Origin: Alphaproteobacteria bacterium
GTDB lineage: Bacteria; Pseudomonadota; Alphaproteobacteria; Micavibrionales; Micavibrionaceae
Assembly: GCA_023140215.1 (NCBI GenBank)
Contig: JAGLMC010000078.1
Coordinates: 1 to 37,432, forward strand
Direction: 5' to 3'
DNA: 37,432 bases
The position numbers were made by a program, and so were the translations under genes. The stretch's first letter is position 1. Every line of letters starts with the position of its first letter. Under the pieces are notes generated by a model that was not told where the DNA came from, did not search any database, and was given only the letters and a program-made list of their open reading frames with translations. This document shows, one piece after another, positions 23,526 to 31,908 of this stretch.

Positions 23526-26483
23526 TTAATAGTTCTCCAAAGGTGTTTTATAGGCTTCTTCCAATACTTTAATTTCAGCCTCTAAAACATTGTTTATATT
23601 TAAAACATCATCATCAGTGACCTGACCGATTAAGTGAATATCGGAAAAACCTTCAAATGCTTGTTTGAATGGTTCTATATTATAAGGCGATACGGTTACA
23701 AGAATACGTCCCTGACTTTCGGAAAATAAGAGTTTGTCTGTGCGCAGATCAAAATTAGAAAGGTCGATATTCAAGCCGAGCTGTCCTGCGATTGCTTTTT
23801 TAGCTAGAGCAACGCCTAATCCTCCAAGTCCTATACTGATTGCTGAGCTAATCATTTCTTCACGGGCGGCTTTACCGTAAAGAGTATAAAGTTGAAGGTT
23901 TTTTTCACCATCTACTTGCGGGACATTTTGTCCAAGATGTCCGTGCATATTGTAATATTCACTTGCTCCAAGTTCATCTTTGGTTTCACCAAGCAGGAAT
24001 ATAAAATCACCGACGGCTTTTGGTTCTAGTGATATTGAGTATTTGATATTATCAATTATTCCAATACTGGAGATTAAAAGAGTAGGGGGCACGGAAATTT
24101 TTATTTGGTCTCCATTTTCATCAAATCCTTTGAAGTCATTGAACATAGAATCTTTGCCGGAAATAAAGGGTGTTTCATATAGGACAGATAAATTGTATAT
24201 AGCTTCAGCAGCGCGTTTTAGTTGTCCTAGACGTTCCGGCTCATCTGAGGAACACCAGCAGAAATTATCAAGAATGGCGAGTTGTTTAAAGTCAACGCCT
24301 GCCGCTACAGCGTTACGTATGGCTGTATCTAATGCTGCTGTGGCCATATGATAAGTATCAATATCGCTATATCGTGGTGCAAGTCCTTGTGAGAGAACAA
24401 TTCCTTTTGGTGATGAAAAAACAGGTTTTGTGATTGAGGTTTCAGCGTAAATTCTGCCTGAGCCTTGTAATGAACCTAGAACGGCTGTTCCTTGTACAGT
24501 ATGGTCATATTGCGTAGCTATAAATTCTTTGGAGCATATATTAAGTCGTCCAAGCATATCTTTAAGAGTTTGTGCATAGTCTGTCGGCTCTGAGATGTTT
24601 GGTTCGGACTTATCGTTTAGTGTGAAAGAGCTTGTTAGCGGTGTTTCAGGAATACCATTATGGAGAAAATCCATATCCATATCCATGATAGTTTCTTTTT
24701 TGTATGTAATATGTGCGCGGTTTGTATTGGTGTAAGTGCCAATGACTGTAGCCTCAACTCCACGCTTTGCAAGTAAAGCAATGATTTTATCTGTATTTTC
24801 AGTTGGAGCAGCTAGTGTCATTCTTTCTTGTGACTCGGATATCCAGATTTCCCATGGAGCCATTCCGGGATATTTTAGTGGTACTTTTTCTAATTCAACA
24901 TGAAAACCGCCTGATTGCTCTCCCATTTCACCAACAGAAGAAGAAAGTCCGCCGGCACCATTATCAGTAATAGCGCTGTATAGTCCCATATCGCGTACTT
25001 CTTTTATTAAAGCATCCGAGAATTTTTTTTGTGTTATCGGGTCTCCAATTTGTACGGCTGTTGCCGGTGAGCCTTCATCAAGGGCAACTGAGGAGAATGT
25101 TGCGCCGTGAATGCCATCGCGTCCAACGCGACCACCAAGCATTATAATTTTATCTCCCGGACGGGCTTGTTTTTTATGGCTTGGTTTGTTGTTAATTTCA
25201 CGCGGTATAAGGCCAATAGTTCCAACAAAGATAAGCGGTTTTCCAACATAGCGTTTATCAAAATAAACGAATCCTTGCGGGGTTGGAATCCCAGAGCAAT
25301 TTCCTCCAACTTCAACGCCTTGAATAACACCGTTCATAATGGTTTCCGGTGAAAGAATTGGGGTTTTCAGGTTTTTATCACGGTAGTATTGAGGGATAGT
25401 TACTTTTTCTGTTTCTTTGTTATTTTCTTTTTTAAAGGGCAGGTGTTTTTGACTTGTTTGGACTGGCGCAAGGCAATATCCATATCTGTTAATTATGGGC
25501 TTAGCACCCATTCCGAAGCCAAGGCAATCACGGTTTACGCCAACAATACCTGTAATTGCTCCGCCGAATGGGTCTAAAGCAGAGGGGCTGTTGTGCGTTT
25601 CAACTTTATCTGTAATCAGCCAGTTTTCATCAAAAATAATAGCTCCGGCATTGTCAGAAAATACTGATACGCAAATATCGTCATTACCGCGTTTAGCGCG
25701 GATTTCTTGCGTTGCACGTTTTATATAATGTTTGTAAATTCCATCTTTAATTTCATCAAGCGGTGAGGCAAAAATTGTATGTTTGCAGTGTTCTGACCAT
25801 GTTTGTGCAATGGTTTCCAGTTCTATATCTTTTGCCGGACGACCCTTTTTTATGAAGTATTCTTTTACGGCTTGCATATAGAGCAATGACATACCGAGAG
25901 GCCCGCGCCTTGATCCATCTTTATTTGCGATTCCTTTAGAGCCTATTGTTTCCAGTTCTTCATTAGAAATATCGAGATTAATATCATCAGCGGATATGTC
26001 TTTGTTTTCCAGATGAACTTTTGGAATTATAATATCCATGCCACCATCTTTATTAAATTCTTTACGGCTTTTGATAGATGCGCGTTGAATTAGTTTGTTA
26101 GATAGCGTTGTTGCAAGTAATTCTATGTCTTGTTTTTCAAGATCACCTTTAATTAGAAACAGGCGGGAAGAATAGCATGTAGTATCATTTTCACCACCGG
26201 CCAGTTTTAATAGTTCTTGCGCTGTGTGACCGGTATTATCTGTAACGCCGGGTAAGTATCCGATTTCAAGAGCCCAGTCAAAATTATTAGGAAAATCGTT
26301 AAGTTTTTGTGTTATTGGGTTTGTAAGGCTGGTTGTGAATTCGTGTGATGATGCTTTCGGGTTTTCAGATGTATAAACGTCAACAATGCGAACAGAGGCG
26401 GTTTTACCACTGTTCTTTAATATATTCTCAATTTTGATGGCGCGCCCGTCATCATCGTGAGAAAGAACCTCAATGCGTATCAT
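23526..26483 (-). CDS. purL: Phosphoribosylformylglycinamidine synthase, intermediate-size PurL
   Basis: ATP-dependent synthase forming FGAM from FGAR. It has 985 aa, between the small PurL (about 740 aa, with separate PurS) and the large enterobacterial form (about 1300 aa, with fused glutaminase). The N-terminal 180 residues look PurS-like. Then come the linker and synthase with LETIAQTWSEHCKHTIF, KVETHNSPSALDPFGGA, GGRVGRDGIHGATFSS and SAITDNGAGGLSSSVGEMGE. The second half has the repeat domain with GTAVLGSLQGSGR and ISGKDSMFNDF. No glutaminase domain is present; purQ follows immediately. No purS is seen in the window. Confidence 0.94.
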   Translation of the reverse strand: MIRIEVLSHDDDGRAIKIENILKNSGKTASVRIVDVYTSENPKASSHEFTTSLTNPITQKLNDFPNNFDWALEIGYLPGVTDNTGHTAQELLKLAGGENDTTCYSSRLFLIKGDLEKQDIELLATTLSNKLIQRASIKSRKEFNKDGGMDIIIPKVHLENKDISADDINLDISNEELETIGSKGIANKDGSRRGPLGMSLLYMQAVKEYFIKKGRPAKDIELETIAQTWSEHCKHTIFASPLDEIKDGIYKHYIKRATQEIRAKRGNDDICVSVFSDNAGAIIFDENWLITDKVETHNSPSALDPFGGAITGIVGVNRDCLGFGMGAKPIINRYGYCLAPVQTSQKHLPFKKENNKETEKVTIPQYYRDKNLKTPILSPETIMNGVIQGVEVGGNCSGIPTPQGFVYFDKRYVGKPLIFVGTIGLIPREINNKPSHKKQARPGDKIIMLGGRVGRDGIHGATFSSVALDEGSPATAVQIGDPITQKKFSDALIKEVRDMGLYSAITDNGAGGLSSSVGEMGEQSGGFHVELEKVPLKYPGMAPWEIWISESQERMTLAAPTENTDKIIALLAKRGVEATVIGTYTNTNRAHITYKKETIMDMDMDFLHNGIPETPLTSSFTLNDKSEPNISEPTDYAQTLKDMLGRLNICSKEFIATQYDHTVQGTAVLGSLQGSGRIYAETSITKPVFSSPKGIVLSQGLAPRYSDIDTYHMATAALDTAIRNAVAAGVDFKQLAILDNFCWCSSDEPERLGQLKRAAEAIYNLSVLYETPFISGKDSMFNDFKGFDENGDQIKISVPPTLLISSIGIIDNIKYSISLEPKAVGDFIFLLGETKDELGASEYYNMHGHLGQNVPQVDGEKNLQLYTLYGKAAREEMISSAISIGLGGLGVALAKKAIAGQLGLNIDLSNFDLRTDKLLFSESQGRILVTVSPYNIEPFKQAFEGFSDIHLIGQVTDDDVLNINNVLEAEIKVLEEAYKTPLENY

Positions 26484-26650
26484 ATCTTTTCCTGTACATA
26501 TAAGGTGTTCTAAGGAGTTTGGGTTAAGCTATGAAAAGTGAATCGTCAAGCTTTTTAGTTATTTATAATCATTTTCATTTACTTTATATATTAGCGCGGT
26601 ACATTTGCTTGATGGTGTTTTAATTTAATGAAAAGGGTACGTGTTTTACT
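26484..26650. promoter_or_regulatory. Divergent purL / nuoG promoter region with Fur-like box
   Basis: A 167-bp gap between divergent starts, so it must hold promoters for both unless transcription enters from outside. At 26564-26582 the minus strand reads GTAAATGAAAATGATTATA, matching 14 of 19 positions of the classical Fur consensus. In such AT-rich DNA this is only suggestive. The same string begins both R2 copies, where it overlaps gene starts. Confidence 0.3.
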
Positions 26651-28714
26651 ATGCCTAAATTGACTATTGATGGAATGAAGGTTGAGGTTGAATCTGGAAC
26701 TAGCATTCTTCAGGCGGCTAAACAGCTAGGTATTGAAATACCACATTTTTGTTATCATGACAGGCTTTCCGTTTCTGCAAATTGCCGGATGTGTCTTGTT
26801 GAGATTGAGGGTGGCCCTCCCAAGCCTGTTGCTTCTTGCGCTGTGGAATGTGGCGATAATATGATTGTTAAAACAAATTCTGAAATGGTGCAAAAAGCTC
26901 GCAAGGGCGTGATGGAAATGATGTTGATTAATCATCCTATTGATTGTCCTGTTTGTGATCAGGGCGGGGAGTGTGATTTACAGGATCAAGCTGTTGGCTA
27001 TGGATTTGACCGTTCACGTTTTAATGAAAAAAAGCGCAAGGTTCAGGATAAAGAGCTTGGCCCGCTTATTAAAACTGTAATGACTAGGTGTATTAATTGT
27101 ACCCGTTGTCTTCGTTTTTTAGAAGAAATTGCCGGAACTCCCGTATTGGGGCAGCTTAATCGTGGTGAAGATGCTGAGATTGGAACTTTTGTTGACGAAT
27201 TTATAAAAACGGAACTTTCTGGAAATTTGGTTGATATATGTCCGGTCGGGGCTTTGACATCTAAACCTTATGCTTTTAAGGCTCGGAGTTGGGAACTTAA
27301 AAAAGTAGAAACTATTGATGTTCATAATGCTATGGGGTGTAACATACGCGCTGATGTTCGTGGTCGTGAAGTTATGCGCATTTTGCCCCGTTTGCATGAA
27401 GATGTTAATGAGGAGTGGATTGATGATAAAACCCGTTTTTCCTATGACGGTCTGAATAAAGGGCGTTTAGATCGGCCATATATTCGTAATGAGGATACAG
27501 GAAAGCTTGTTGAAACGGGTTGGGAAGAGGCTTTTGCTTATATTAAGAAAAAGCTTAAAAATATCAAAGGTGATCAGATTGCCGGTCTTGTCGGTGATCT
27601 GGTTGATGTTGAATCGATTGTTGCTCTTAAGGATTTTCTTTCCGGTTTTGACTCACCTAATATGGATTGTCGTACAGACGGTGCTAAGTTTGATCCGTCG
27701 AATCGTTCCGGTTATCTTTTTAACTCAACGATTTCAGGAATAGATGAGGCTGATGCTATTTTTCTTATTGGTACAAATCCAAGACAAGAGGCAGCTCTTA
27801 TAAATGCTCGTATTCGCCGTAATGTTTTAGAGCGCCGTATTCCGATTGTGCTGATTGGCGAACCGGTTGATTTGACGTATTCTTATACTCATGCTGGAAG
27901 TAGTTTGGATGATTTCCTAAAGCTTGCTAAGAATTATGCCAAGAAGAATAACGTAAAGAAACCAATGATAATAGTTGGTTCCGGTGTGTTTGAATGCTCT
28001 GATGGTGAGGCTGTTCATCATGCGCTTTGTAATGCTGCGAAAGATATGGGGGCTATACAAAAGAATTGGAATGGATTTAACATTCTTCATCGTGCGGCTT
28101 CCCGCGTTGGTGCTTTAGATGTTGGTTTTGTGCCGGAGAAAGGGGGGCGCGATTTTTCCGGTATTATTGACGGTACAAAAGATGGCTCTATTAAAGTGCT
28201 TTATCTTTTGGGTGCGGATGAATTTGATGCGCGTGCTTCTATTGGATGGAAAACTTTTGTGATTTATCAAGGGCATCATGGTGATTATGGCGCATCGCGG
28301 GCTGATGTTATTTTACCGGGAGTTGCCTATACGGAAAAAGATGGGCTTTATGTTAATATGGAAGGACGGCCACAAAAGGCTCGTCAAGCTTCTTCACTGC
28401 CCGGAGATGCTCGTGAGGATTGGAAGATTTTGCGTGCATTGTCTGAGAGTTTTAAAACTTCTTTGCCTTATAATACGCGAATTCAACTGCAAGAGCGTAT
28501 TGTGGAGGAATGGCCTCATCTTGGTGATATTGATGTAATTCAGCCTGCAAAATGGTGTGTTAGCGGTAAAAAGAAGAAAGTCAGCAAAGCCTCATTTGTG
28601 AATCCGGTTAAGAATTTTTACATGACGAATGCTATTTGCCGAGCTTCTGAAACTATGCAGAAATGTTCAGAGGCTTTTAATTGTTCTGATAAAGAATGTT
28701 TGGAGGCTGCGTAA
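26651..28714 (+). CDS. nuoG: NADH-quinone oxidoreductase subunit G
   Basis: Peripheral-arm subunit of complex I carrying iron-sulfur clusters that pass electrons from NADH to the quinone site. A 687-aa protein with the N-terminal [2Fe-2S] ferredoxin domain (Cys34, Cys45, Cys48, Cys63), the HX3CX2CX5C cluster site (HPIDCPVCDQGGEC, His95 to Cys108), and the CINCTRC [4Fe-4S] site (Cys147, Cys150, Cys153) completed by DICPVGAL. A molybdopterin-oxidoreductase-like C-terminal domain follows. nuoA-F, expected upstream in most alphaproteobacteria, are absent; a divergent purL lies there instead, so the nuo genes are split. Confidence 0.97.
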   Translation: MPKLTIDGMKVEVESGTSILQAAKQLGIEIPHFCYHDRLSVSANCRMCLVEIEGGPPKPVASCAVECGDNMIVKTNSEMVQKARKGVMEMMLINHPIDCPVCDQGGECDLQDQAVGYGFDRSRFNEKKRKVQDKELGPLIKTVMTRCINCTRCLRFLEEIAGTPVLGQLNRGEDAEIGTFVDEFIKTELSGNLVDICPVGALTSKPYAFKARSWELKKVETIDVHNAMGCNIRADVRGREVMRILPRLHEDVNEEWIDDKTRFSYDGLNKGRLDRPYIRNEDTGKLVETGWEEAFAYIKKKLKNIKGDQIAGLVGDLVDVESIVALKDFLSGFDSPNMDCRTDGAKFDPSNRSGYLFNSTISGIDEADAIFLIGTNPRQEAALINARIRRNVLERRIPIVLIGEPVDLTYSYTHAGSSLDDFLKLAKNYAKKNNVKKPMIIVGSGVFECSDGEAVHHALCNAAKDMGAIQKNWNGFNILHRAASRVGALDVGFVPEKGGRDFSGIIDGTKDGSIKVLYLLGADEFDARASIGWKTFVIYQGHHGDYGASRADVILPGVAYTEKDGLYVNMEGRPQKARQASSLPGDAREDWKILRALSESFKTSLPYNTRIQLQERIVEEWPHLGDIDVIQPAKWCVSGKKKKVSKASFVNPVKNFYMTNAICRASETMQKCSEAFNCSDKECLEAA

Positions 28715-28733
28715 TGATAATTAGGGGATTGTT

Positions 28734-29756
28734 ATGATTGAGTCTCTTTTGTCTCTTTGGGATCCATATGGTATTTGGACAGCTTGGACATTGCTCTATA
28801 TTGCTTTGATTGTTGCCGGTGTTTTATTTTTTGTAGCGTATTTGACTTATGCTGAGCGTAAGGTTATGAGCGCAATGCAGCGTCGTCAGGGGCCTATGTT
28901 GGTGGGCCCTTTTGGTTTGCTTCAGCCTATTGCGGACGGGATAAAGCTTTTTTCTAAAGAAACTATTATTCCTTCACAGGCTAATGGAGTTGTTTTTTTA
29001 TTAGCACCGATGATGCTTTTTGCGCTTTCGCTTGTTGCATGGGCTGTGATTCCATTTGATAAGGGTTGGGTATTGGCAAATATTAATGTTGGTGTTTTAT
29101 ATCTTTTTGCGATTTCATCTATGACAATTTATGGAATTATTATGGCAGGATGGGCATCGAATTCACGTTATGCATTTTTGGGAGGTTTGCGTGCAGCTTC
29201 TCAGATGGTTTCTTATGAAGTTTCTATGGGTTTGGTTATTGTTTGTATTTTGTTGTGTACCGGATCTTTAAATTTGCAAGAGATTGTGTTAGCTCCCCGT
29301 CCTGTCTGGATGCAAATTTTGCTTTTTCCAATGTTTATTGTTTTTCTTATTTCAATTCTTGCTGAAACTAATCGCGCTCCATTCGATTTGCCGGAAGGTG
29401 AGTCGGAAATTACAGGTGGATTTATGGTTGAATATACGGCAATGGCTTATGCATTGTTTTTTCTTGGTGAATATTCAGCAATGATTTTGATGAGTGCTAT
29501 AACGACGACTCTTTTTCTTGGGGGTTGGTTGCCTCCTTTTGGTATAGAGTTTTTAGAGTTTATTCCCGGTATTATCTGGTTTGCGTTTAAAACAGCTTTG
29601 ATTTTATTTTTCTTTATTTGGGCACGAGTTACATTGCCTCGTTTTCGTTACGATCAGTTAATGCGCTTGGGGTGGAAAGTATTTTTACCTCTGACATTAT
29701 TTTGGGTGGTAATGCTTTCCAGTGTGTTGTTATTAACAGATTCTTTGCCTAGTTAG
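28734..29756 (+). CDS. nuoH: NADH-quinone oxidoreductase subunit H
   Basis: Membrane subunit of complex I at the quinone chamber and the junction with the peripheral arm. A 340-aa multi-spanning protein with the conserved cytoplasmic loop [32 protein letters not shown] and [16 protein letters not shown]; the acidic residues of these loops are present. AGGGG-type Shine-Dalgarno about 8 nt before the ATG. It follows nuoG by 19 bp. Confidence 0.97.
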   Translation: MIESLLSLWDPYGIWTAWTLLYIALIVAGVLFFVAYLTYAERKVMSAMQRRQGPMLVGPFGLLQPIADGIKLFSKETIIPSQANGVVFLLAPMMLFALSLVAWAVIPFDKGWVLANINVGVLYLFAISSMTIYGIIMAGWASNSRYAFLGGLRAASQMVSYEVSMGLVIVCILLCTGSLNLQEIVLAPRPVWMQILLFPMFIVFLISILAETNRAPFDLPEGESEITGGFMVEYTAMAYALFFLGEYSAMILMSAITTTLFLGGWLPPFGIEFLEFIPGIIWFAFKTALILFFFIWARVTLPRFRYDQLMRLGWKVFLPLTLFWVVMLSSVLLLTDSLPS

Positions 29757-29782
29757 TGGGTATAGTTAAGTGAGATATATTT

Positions 29783-30271
29783 ATGACTTTTGATCATGTT
29801 TTACGTTCATTTTTATTGACTGAAATTGTTAAGGGTTTTCTCTTAACATTGAAATATATGTTTTTTGTTCCGCGTGTAACTATTAACTATCCAAATGAAA
29901 AAGGATATATAAGCCCTCGTTTTCGCGGTGAACATGCTTTGCGTCGTTATCCAAATGGTGAAGAGCGTTGTATTGCTTGCAAAATGTGTGAGGCAATTTG
30001 TCCGGCAATGGCTATTACAATAGAAGCTGAGCAAATGGATGATGGCTCAAGACGTACAACACGTTACGATATTGATCTTACTAAATGTATATATTGTGGT
30101 TTGTGTCAGGAGGCTTGTCCTGTGGATGCTATTGTTGAAGGGCCTAATTTTGAATATGCGACAGAAACTCGAGAGGAATTGCTTTATAATAAAGCGAAAT
30201 TACTTGAAAATGGTGATCGCTGGGAAGCTCAGATCGCTGCTAATCTGGTTGCAGATGCTCCTTATCGTTGA
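29783..30271 (+). CDS. nuoI: NADH-quinone oxidoreductase subunit I
   Basis: Carries the two [4Fe-4S] clusters of the TYKY subunit in complex I. A 162-aa protein with both CX2CX2CX3C sites: Cys63, 66, 69, 73 ([12 protein letters not shown]) and Cys102, 105, 108, 112 ([12 protein letters not shown]). The preceding [18 protein letters not shown] is typical. It ends 14 bp before the converging stop of the deacylase-like gene that interrupts the nuo run. Confidence 0.97.
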   Translation: MTFDHVLRSFLLTEIVKGFLLTLKYMFFVPRVTINYPNEKGYISPRFRGEHALRRYPNGEERCIACKMCEAICPAMAITIEAEQMDDGSRRTTRYDIDLTKCIYCGLCQEACPVDAIVEGPNFEYATETREELLYNKAKLLENGDRWEAQIAANLVADAPYR

Positions 30272-30285
30272 GTTTTATTTAGGCT

Positions 30286-30786
30286 TTAGTATGGTATGTG
30301 CCAATATATGTTAAGTATTTCTGTTCCGGGGTTGTCATTGTCCAGACTGGCATTGGATATGTGTCCAAAAGCTATACCAAGTTTTTGCTCTGATTCAAAT
30401 TTATGTGTAATTTCCAGTTGAGAGCGAAACTCGATGGTGTGTCCGAGGTCAAGGTTACTACTTCCTTTCATATAAACACCGGCACCAAAGTTTGGTGTAA
30501 TGTACCAGTTTGGAGTGAATTCCCAATTATAAAGAAGTCCACCACCACCCCATACGGAACCGTCAGAGGTTAGTTCTATTCCAGCCCATGGGTGAAGTAG
30601 GTCAAGTAAAACAGGTGTGTCGGGACGGTATTCGATGCGAAAATCTGCTGCTTTTTCATCATCTATAACATCATAACAACCAGTGCTTATGCTTAAATAA
30701 TCTTTAGCTTTTGCAATAGATGTCATTGTTATTATTAAAGAACAGCTTATTAGTCCTATAGAAAGAAATTTTGTGCTGATTTTCAT
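30286..30786 (-). CDS. PagL-like lipid A deacylase / acyloxyacyl hydrolase
   Basis: A predicted outer-membrane beta-barrel esterase that would remove a 3-O-linked acyl chain from lipid A. It has 166 aa with a signal peptide (residues 1 to about 27, ending AKA). The mature part shows alternating strand patterns and ends in aromatic Tyr. The catalytic pattern of PagL is present with exact spacing: GHISN (His142, Ser144) and Glu156 in NPGTEILNIYW, with offsets 0, +2 and +14 as in PagL His126/Ser128/Glu140. It lies on the opposite strand between nuoI and nuoJ, which normally adjoin. Substrate not proven. Confidence 0.85.
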   Translation of the reverse strand: MKISTKFLSIGLISCSLIITMTSIAKAKDYLSISTGCYDVIDDEKAADFRIEYRPDTPVLLDLLHPWAGIELTSDGSVWGGGGLLYNWEFTPNWYITPNFGAGVYMKGSSNLDLGHTIEFRSQLEITHKFESEQKLGIAFGHISNASLDNDNPGTEILNIYWHIPY

Positions 30787-30973
30787 GGTGTTTATTTTCC
30801 ATTTTATAAAGAATAGATTTGAATGAATATGCTCTTAAGTATTTATGATGGCAATTAGAAATAAATATTTATTTTTTAGCGATCAAGCCTTGCGATAAAT
30901 TTAAGAAAAGAATAAAAAAAGAACATAAACAAAAGTCAGAGTATACCGACTTGTTCATATTAGAGATAATTAT
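30787..30973. promoter_or_regulatory. Divergent promoter region between pagL-like gene and nuoJ
   Basis: 187 bp of AT-rich sequence between divergent starts. It should contain a promoter for the deacylase-like gene and probably a secondary one for nuoJ-N, because the antisense gene separates them from nuoG-H-I. An imperfect palindrome AAGTC-AGAGTATACC-GACTT with core GTATAC lies at 30933-30952, about 20 nt before the nuoJ start, and is an operator candidate. No -35/-10 pair is convincing. Confidence 0.35.
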
Positions 30974-31588
30974 ATGATTGTACAGGCTTTAGCCTTTTAT
31001 TTGTTTGCAGGGATTTTGTTGCTTAGTGCCTTTATGGTAATTGCGGCTCGTAATCCTGTTCATTCGGTGTTGTTTTTGATTTTAGCATTTTTTAATTCTG
31101 CCGGATTATTTATTTTGTTAGGTGCTGAGTTTATCGCTTTGATTATGGTTATTGTTTATGTTGGTGCTGTGGCGGTGTTGTTTTTGTTCGTTGTTATGAT
31201 GCTGGATATTAGTTTTGCAGATTTGCGTAAGGGAGCAATGCAGTATGTTCCAGTTGGGATGATGATCGGAGCACTTCTTATAATAGAGCTTGTTTTTGTT
31301 TATGGTTCTTGGACATTTGCTACAGGGCATGAAGAGTATTTGGATGCGCCGTTTGAGCGGTTTAGTGAATTAACAAATACCGAGGCTTTGGGACATTTGC
31401 TTTATATTGATTATGTTTATGCATTTCAGATTGCAGGGCTTATTCTTTTTGTTGCTATGGTAGGTGCGATTGTACTCACACATAGAAGGCGATCAGGTGT
31501 GCGTCATCAGAATGTATCTGATCAGCAAGCTAGAAAGGTGGAGGATGCTTTTGAGGTTCAAAAAGTTACTCCACGGATAGGAATGTAA
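30974..31588 (+). CDS. nuoJ: NADH-quinone oxidoreductase subunit J
   Basis: Membrane-arm subunit of complex I. A 204-aa protein with five predicted hydrophobic spans, the N-terminal ARNPVHSVLFLILAFFN motif and the conserved IVYVGAVAVLFLFVVMML helix containing the pi-bulge region, then HRRRSG near the end. The hydrophilic C-terminus of about 35 residues is family-typical. nuoK starts 3 bp downstream. Confidence 0.96.
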   Translation: MIVQALAFYLFAGILLLSAFMVIAARNPVHSVLFLILAFFNSAGLFILLGAEFIALIMVIVYVGAVAVLFLFVVMMLDISFADLRKGAMQYVPVGMMIGALLIIELVFVYGSWTFATGHEEYLDAPFERFSELTNTEALGHLLYIDYVYAFQIAGLILFVAMVGAIVLTHRRRSGVRHQNVSDQQARKVEDAFEVQKVTPRIGM

Positions 31589-31591
31589 TTT

Positions 31592-31903
31592 ATGATGATA
31601 ATTGACTTACATCATTATCTTATTTTAGCAGGAGCACTTTTCACGCTTGGTGTGTTTGGGATATTTTTAAACCGGAAAAATGTGATTGTTATCATGATGT
31701 CAATTGAGCTTATGCTGCTTGCGGTTAATATTAATTTTGTTGCTTTTTCTTATTACTTAAATGATCTAACCGGACAGGTTTTTGCAATATTTGTTTTGAC
31801 TGTTGCTGCTGCTGAGGCGGCTATTGGTTTGGCTATTTTGGTTACGTTTTTTCGTAATAAAGGCTCTGTTGCTGTAGAAGATATTTCGGCGATGAAAGGA
31901 TAG
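31592..31903 (+). CDS. nuoK: NADH-quinone oxidoreductase subunit K
   Basis: Small membrane-arm subunit of complex I (103 aa, three hydrophobic helices). The proton-channel glutamates are present in [15 protein letters not shown] and in [15 protein letters not shown]. Conserved start [19 protein letters not shown]. Between nuoJ (3-bp gap) and nuoL (5-bp gap). Confidence 0.97.
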   Translation: MMIIDLHHYLILAGALFTLGVFGIFLNRKNVIVIMMSIELMLLAVNINFVAFSYYLNDLTGQVFAIFVLTVAAAEAAIGLAILVTFFRNKGSVAVEDISAMKG

Positions 31904-31908
31904 CTTAT

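Noticed and set aside
30272-30285. Bidirectional terminator between nuoI and the deacylase-like gene
   Set aside because: The 14-bp gap has no inverted repeat, so termination would have to occur inside the genes.
29843-30314. Alternative frames over nuoI, including a cysteine-containing 91-codon frame
   Set aside because: nuoI is intact with both ferredoxin motifs, so these are shadows of it.
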